From: Leucocoprinus leucothites
Lineage: Eukaryota; Basidiomycota; Agaricomycetes; Agaricales; Agaricaceae
Direction of reading: 5' to 3'
Length of the DNA: 64,000 nt
Assembly: GCA_013368445.1 (NCBI GenBank)
Contig: JAACJO010000004.1
Span: forward strand, 1,426,001-1,490,000
Shown in pieces: positions 60,037 through 64,000 of this stretch (its first letter is position 1; each line of letters starts with the position of its first letter). A program made the translations under genes and the position numbers. The notes beneath the pieces are model-generated. The model saw nothing but the letters and a program-made list of their open reading frames with translations. It was not told the DNA's origin and searched no databases.

Positions 60037-60439
60037 AGCAAACCCTTGGGGTGATGTCGTAGCATTGTAATTTCACTGTTCCTTATGAATTTCTCCCAGT
60101 TTCCTGTACCCACCATGCTAATTACCGCACAATCCATCAAGCCATTCAGACTCCGGACTCTAAGACATTCACCTCCCTCTGATCTTAACCCCAAATACCC
60201 CTTCTAGGATAGCTTAGTGATGCACGTATTCACGAAACTTCTAAGCTGGAAACCTCCCTCCGGCGCCCTAGCCACTCCGGCCCTCTCCAACCCACTGGCG
60301 GATACATCTTGAGTATATTTTGAATGGTTACAAGATATGATCTCACCTCAGCGTGCCCCAAATGGCCTTTGTGGGGAGCTCCTGACAGCCCGCGGAGTAA
60401 CCAATTATTTCTTGCCGTGCCTGACCCAGGCAATCAGTT
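60037..60439. other. Spacer
   Basis: The 3' flank of the TPR gene. Nothing else seen. Confidence 0.45.
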
Positions 60440-61600
60440 TTGTAGCTAGGGCAGAGTCTGTCTATTCCGCCCTGATGTCTTGCTCTGGATAACCAAATAT
60501 TTTCTTGATAAAACCAACGGTGTTTTTGACAGAACTTTCTTGAGAGTCAAATTTCTGAACATACCTGGTGAGATCTTAGAGATCCTCGCTTTCAGCACCT
60601 CAGGATGCGCTGCAATCAGCCACGAGGACCATAGCGTAGGAGCGGATCCGATCTTTCGATGTAGGTAACCGTGTACGTCTTCCGGATAAAAGGATTTAAT
60701 GATATGATTCGAACTTTGTCTGCATCCGCGAAAGGTTTCGTGGCAAACCATTCAAAAATGCGCCTATGAGCCATCGTTAATCGAATCGAATGTCGTTATT
60801 GACTAAAACAATCCATTAATCCTACCTTTGTTTGAATAGTATAAATCCTTCGCCTTGAAACTGGGGGTTTTCCGTTGACCATTCGTTTTGGAGAGCCATG
60901 ATGTACGCCACTGTATAACTTCCACTTGTTTTTTTCTGTTGGTTGGTAGGACTGCATGGTAGATCCGAAATGCTTTGCACCTTCCGAATCGCGAAATTCC
61001 GATCTTTGTATTTTTCAACTGTCGAAAATATTCTTGCACTGAGACTTGATAACTGCTCTGTTGTTCATTATATCTAAAGGGTGGAATTGGCGGTTATGCA
61101 ATTGCTCATACCAGTCCAAAGAAGTGGAGGTGATATAGCTGCTAACAAGCTTGTAGGCTTTCGAGCCATTTGCAATTCCGGTTATCAAGTGGTTGGTCAA
61201 AGCACTAGGTGGTAATCTCGTCAAAATAGAACATGGTCCATACTTATAGTGGTTGAAGCTTACTAGTCTGGTCACCGGGGCAATGCTCTGCTTCACAATG
61301 GCAACGTCGATCTCATCGTTTGCGAGATGAGAGATCAATCGCCTGGTCCGCCTGTACTATAGAAACATCAGTCACTGGTAGCAAAGAACCGTGGAAAATA
61401 GATAAGTTCTCACTCGGATATTCGACCAGGTGAAGGTAATCCCTCCGTTTTTCTCTGAAAACTGAAGTACAGTAGGGTCTCGTGATGAAAAGTGTTCACG
61501 AACTGAATCAGCAAGTCAGCTCCCGGAACGATTGTCACTGAGATCGGTCAAATCGTATCCAATACGTGGAACCATGTTGACCGAGCAGGTAGTGCCAGTG
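60440..61600 (-). pseudogene. Periplasmic-binding-protein-like II (fungal, Ca3427-like) gene, broken
   Basis: On the minus strand, separate frames carry ordered pieces of a fungal type II periplasmic-binding-protein-like family (cytosolic relatives of taurine/nitrate-binding proteins, function poorly known). In order they are REHFSSRDPTVLQFSEK (about 61480), ANDEIDVAIVKQ, ITGIANGSKAYKLVSSYIT, KNTKIGISRFG (about 61000) and APTLWSSWLIAAHPEVLKA (about 60600). Stops and frame changes lie between them, and the central substrate-cleft region is poorly preserved. No splice model restores one frame. The family assignment is from memory of conserved phrases. Confidence 0.6.
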
Positions 61601-61818
61601 AGGAGTAGTATGCGAGTACTACCAGAATCCGTGACCCTCGCTTAATAGAATGCGAGCACTACATATCATCCATTTCGGAGAGTCCGATCTTGGTTGATCT
61701 TATCTTATCTCATATCTGCGAGCTTTCTCAGCAGCTTTCGAGATCAGCGCATAATACTTAAATTGTCTGACTCCTGTCTTGACATTGCATGCTTAATAGG
61801 GTATGAACACTCGAGTAC

Positions 61819-63096
61819 ATGCGTATATATAATATGACCGCTATTGCCACCGATTCTTATCACCTGTTTCTGGATTCCTTCAAATCAAAGCTAAGTGACG
61901 CGGCCAAGCTTTTGACCATGCCTCAACTCACGCCGCTCCGGAACCAGTACCCTTCGTATGCCTCGCCTCAAACAAAGATAAGATTGTCAATGTTGGCGAC
62001 AGCAATGGTTGATGCTTTGGGCGGTCCAGCTGAATTCCAAGGGAGGTTTACCTTCGATCCAGTCACTACGATGATACCCAACGACAACTTTGGCCTTGAG
62101 CCAGGTGTATGGACAGATGACACATCTATGGCCTTGTGCCTTGCTCGCTCTCTCGCTCATTCAAAGGAGGTTCACGATGGATTCGACGAGAAGGATCAAT
62201 TACGGGCATATCTTGCTTGGTTCAATCGTGGCGAGTTATCTGCCATCGGACGATGTTTTGACATCGGTGGAACTACGAATCGTGCCTTGAGCATGTTCGA
62301 TACATACCAAGGACGGCCGATTAAAGAAATTCTTAATATAATAAGGAGAAACCTGAGTGCTATCGTGTTTAGTGGAAATGGGAGTCTGATGCGGGTTCTA
62401 CCTGTAGGGCTCACATATTGGGGGGATGAGAGCCAAGCACGGGTGTACGCCGGCCGAAGCAGCTGCACAACCCATCCAAGTCCTCTATGTGTCGAAGCTT
62501 GTGAAGCATGGACGGTTGCAATCGTCAAAATTATGCAGGCGACCGCGACTGGGACGCAGTACTTGAAGCTCGATGTCATCGAGCATTTTTCATCGTACCC
62601 TTATTCTAATTCCAAGCTCCAACTACCCTTAAATTTTCCAAAATCAGTGACGCCGTTGCGCTCGGAAGCCAGCCTCGCGGAGAAGGAAGAGTACTACTGG
62701 CAGCACCATCCACTCCTCCAAAAGGTTTCACGGACAAACAAAGGAGAATCAGGCAAAGAAATACCAGGCCTGCCCTATCCCATGCCATCCGTTAAAGACG
62801 TTCCATCAACCGGATACGTTGTCGATTCACTAGTTGCTGCGTTATATTGCTTCATGGGCACGCAAACGTTTGAGGAAGGGGCATTGATGGCTGTGAACAT
62901 GGGCAGTGACGCAGATACGGTCGGGGCAATCTATGCTGGTTTGGCCGGTGTGTGGTATGCTGAGGATGTGCCTTCAGAGAAATTCTGGAGTAAAAGGGTG
63001 ATTGAGTGGAAAGAAAAGCTCGTGAAGCGGGAATTGGTTGAGCAGGTGACGGATGAGTTGGTGGCATTCAGTGAAAAGTTGACAAAAAATCTCTGA
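61819..63096 (+). CDS. ADP-ribosylglycohydrolase (DraG/ARH family)
   Basis: Removes ADP-ribose from proteins or related substrates using two Mg2+ ions. A single open frame of 425 codons with no intron, unlike nearly every neighbour. The metal-binding and fold signatures are present: ATAMVDALGGPAEFQGRF near residue 55, GVWTDDTSMALCLARSL near residue 95 (the WTDDT ligands), then SGNGSLMRVLPVG, STGYVVDSLVAAL and MGSDADTVGAIYAGLAG near residue 370 (the DxDT ligands). The last helices are charged. Starts at 61819 or 61834 are both possible; a TATA-like GTATATATAA overlaps them, so an ATG at 61834 or even 61918 may be the real one. It lies among decayed genes. Confidence 0.92.
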   Translation: MRIYNMTAIATDSYHLFLDSFKSKLSDAAKLLTMPQLTPLRNQYPSYASPQTKIRLSMLATAMVDALGGPAEFQGRFTFDPVTTMIPNDNFGLEPGVWTDDTSMALCLARSLAHSKEVHDGFDEKDQLRAYLAWFNRGELSAIGRCFDIGGTTNRALSMFDTYQGRPIKEILNIIRRNLSAIVFSGNGSLMRVLPVGLTYWGDESQARVYAGRSSCTTHPSPLCVEACEAWTVAIVKIMQATATGTQYLKLDVIEHFSSYPYSNSKLQLPLNFPKSVTPLRSEASLAEKEEYYWQHHPLLQKVSRTNKGESGKEIPGLPYPMPSVKDVPSTGYVVDSLVAALYCFMGTQTFEEGALMAVNMGSDADTVGAIYAGLAGVWYAEDVPSEKFWSKRVIEWKEKLVKRELVEQVTDELVAFSEKLTKNL

Positions 63097-63501
63097 TATA
63101 TTTGCCCGAAAAACATACATGACGTACACTAGTCCACATAACCTGTAAGAACAAGGGCGATAGAATGTTAGAACTCGTTCATGGTACAATGTTGTGTGAG
63201 AATCAGGATAACTAGGATTATTATAATACACACATCGGCTACCATTCGGCGGCATTCGTGCGTTGAACCAGATAAGAGGTTCATCATTGTTGAAAAATGG
63301 CCACAAGGCAACTCACCTTATCAATACAATGAGCAGTCCAACCCTCCAAATACGATGGGACTGATTGAGGTCCGGTGGACAAGTCAAAGGAGCAGCGGGG
63401 TCACTGATCGGATGTGAAATGCACGGGCAGAAGTAACGAATCCCGTGATGTGACAATGTAAGTCTGTGACGACGCGACCTCTTGAGTTTTAGGGGTGTTT
63501 G
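63097..63501. other. Spacer
   Basis: The 3' flank of the hydrolase gene and upstream sequence of the next one. A reading such as GVFDGSLAEFDAYTAADDYL at about 63495-63555, in another frame, looks protein-like and may belong to an upstream exon of the next gene. Confidence 0.4.
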
Positions 63502-64000
63502 ATGGTAGCCTGGCTGAATTCGATGCGTACACAGCTGCCGACGACTACCTTCCTACATAACTCATATCGGACCGTCAATGACTTGTACACATATATCAAT
63601 GAGGTACTTCATGATAGCAGGGGCTCATCTTGCACCCAGCCCCAAGGATTTTCGCCTGCAGACACCGACAGTCCCGCGTATCATCGTCTGCTTTATGAAA
63701 CTTATGTCGCAACCAACCAGAAACCTACGACCAGACTGGAATATGAGGAGTCGCACGTAGGAATGGATGAAGTAAGTCAATCTTATTAGGTTTCTCATTT
63801 CTGACTGAGCTTGGCCTAGGCGATCAAAAGGGCCCAATCCCTTCTTTTCCGATCTCAGCACATAAAGCACAACATCCTGAAAGCGGGATATCGTATGGCA
63901 GGTGCGAGTCATTCTTATCTACGAGAAAAACATGACTTAGTCTGGCTAAGGGGGTTCAACTATTGTGAACATGAACGTCAATACAGTCTTGACGGCGCTG
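63502..64000 (+). CDS. Unknown protein, cut by right edge
   Basis: An open frame from about 63502 to 63771 continues across a GTAAGT...CTAG intron to 63822 and then reads AIKRAQSLLFRSQHIKHN to a further donor near 63901. Coding character and an in-phase intron support a gene. I recognise no domain: the first exon reads LHNSYRTVNDLYTYINEVLH, the next block has acidic EYEESHVGMDE. The start is uncertain, because an overlapping frame just upstream also looks coding, so an earlier exon may exist. The C-terminus lies outside the window. Confidence 0.45.

Noticed and set aside
1..64000. CRISPR arrays, rRNA genes, intact transposons or viral insertions
   Set aside because: No regularly spaced repeats, rRNA sequence, transposase, integrase or reverse-transcriptase motifs were found on either strand.

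Overview
This window looks like nuclear DNA of a mushroom-forming basidiomycete (Agaricomycete). Most genes are cut by many introns of about 45-60 bases with GT-AG ends. Promoters carry pyrimidine-rich leaders. The gene families are eukaryotic and fungal: trehalose-phosphate synthase, vacuolar Ca2+-ATPase, C-5 sterol desaturase, a DUF1295 steroid-reductase-like protein, a microsomal P450, Rae1/Gle2, Rpt2, Iws1, Yip1-family and Vps51-like proteins. Gene models were built by hand from conserved protein sequence plus splice sites. For each spliced gene I checked that exon phases add up.

Layout. 0-5 kb: the 3' part of an unknown gene (minus), ribosomal protein P0 (with two frameshifts) and TPS1. 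5-8.7 kb: sparse, with tRNA-Arg(CCG). 8.7-17.2 kb: a PMC1-type Ca2+-ATPase followed by tRNA-Pro(TGG). A decayed inverted copy of the ATPase 3' end plus a second tRNA-Pro lies 2.3 kb further on, and a 5'-truncated Mediator-25-like fragment sits between the two tRNAs. 17.4-18.9 kb: Rae1/Gle2. 21-29.4 kb: three minus-strand genes (cytochrome P450, ERG3-type desaturase, DUF1295 enzyme) that could act on sterols or triterpenoids, with one small secreted protein on the plus strand among them. 30-36.8 kb: a compact housekeeping block of AT-hook/Myb-like protein, Vps51-like, Yip1-family and Rpt2. 36.8-49.2 kb: gene-poor, with a relic of a TPR-CHAT gene, one Ser/Pro-rich conserved-looking gene and tRNA-Phe. 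49.2-53.3 kb: Iws1 and a divergent F-box-like hypothetical. 54.5-58 kb: a large broken TPR-CHAT pseudogene. 58.5-60 kb: a small complex-I-like subunit divergent from a TPR co-chaperone-like gene. 60.4-61.6 kb: a broken periplasmic-binding-protein-like gene. 61.8-63.1 kb: an intronless ADP-ribosylglycohydrolase. The right edge cuts a further unknown gene.

The housekeeping genes act in separate pathways. The strongest hints of something specific are the co-oriented P450/ERG3/DUF1295 trio, the tRNA-bounded inverted duplication, and the accessory right arm, where decayed TPR-CHAT and binding-protein genes sit beside an intronless ADP-ribosylhydrolase. I did not find a clearly new multi-gene system. 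No CRISPR arrays, rRNA genes or intact transposons were seen.
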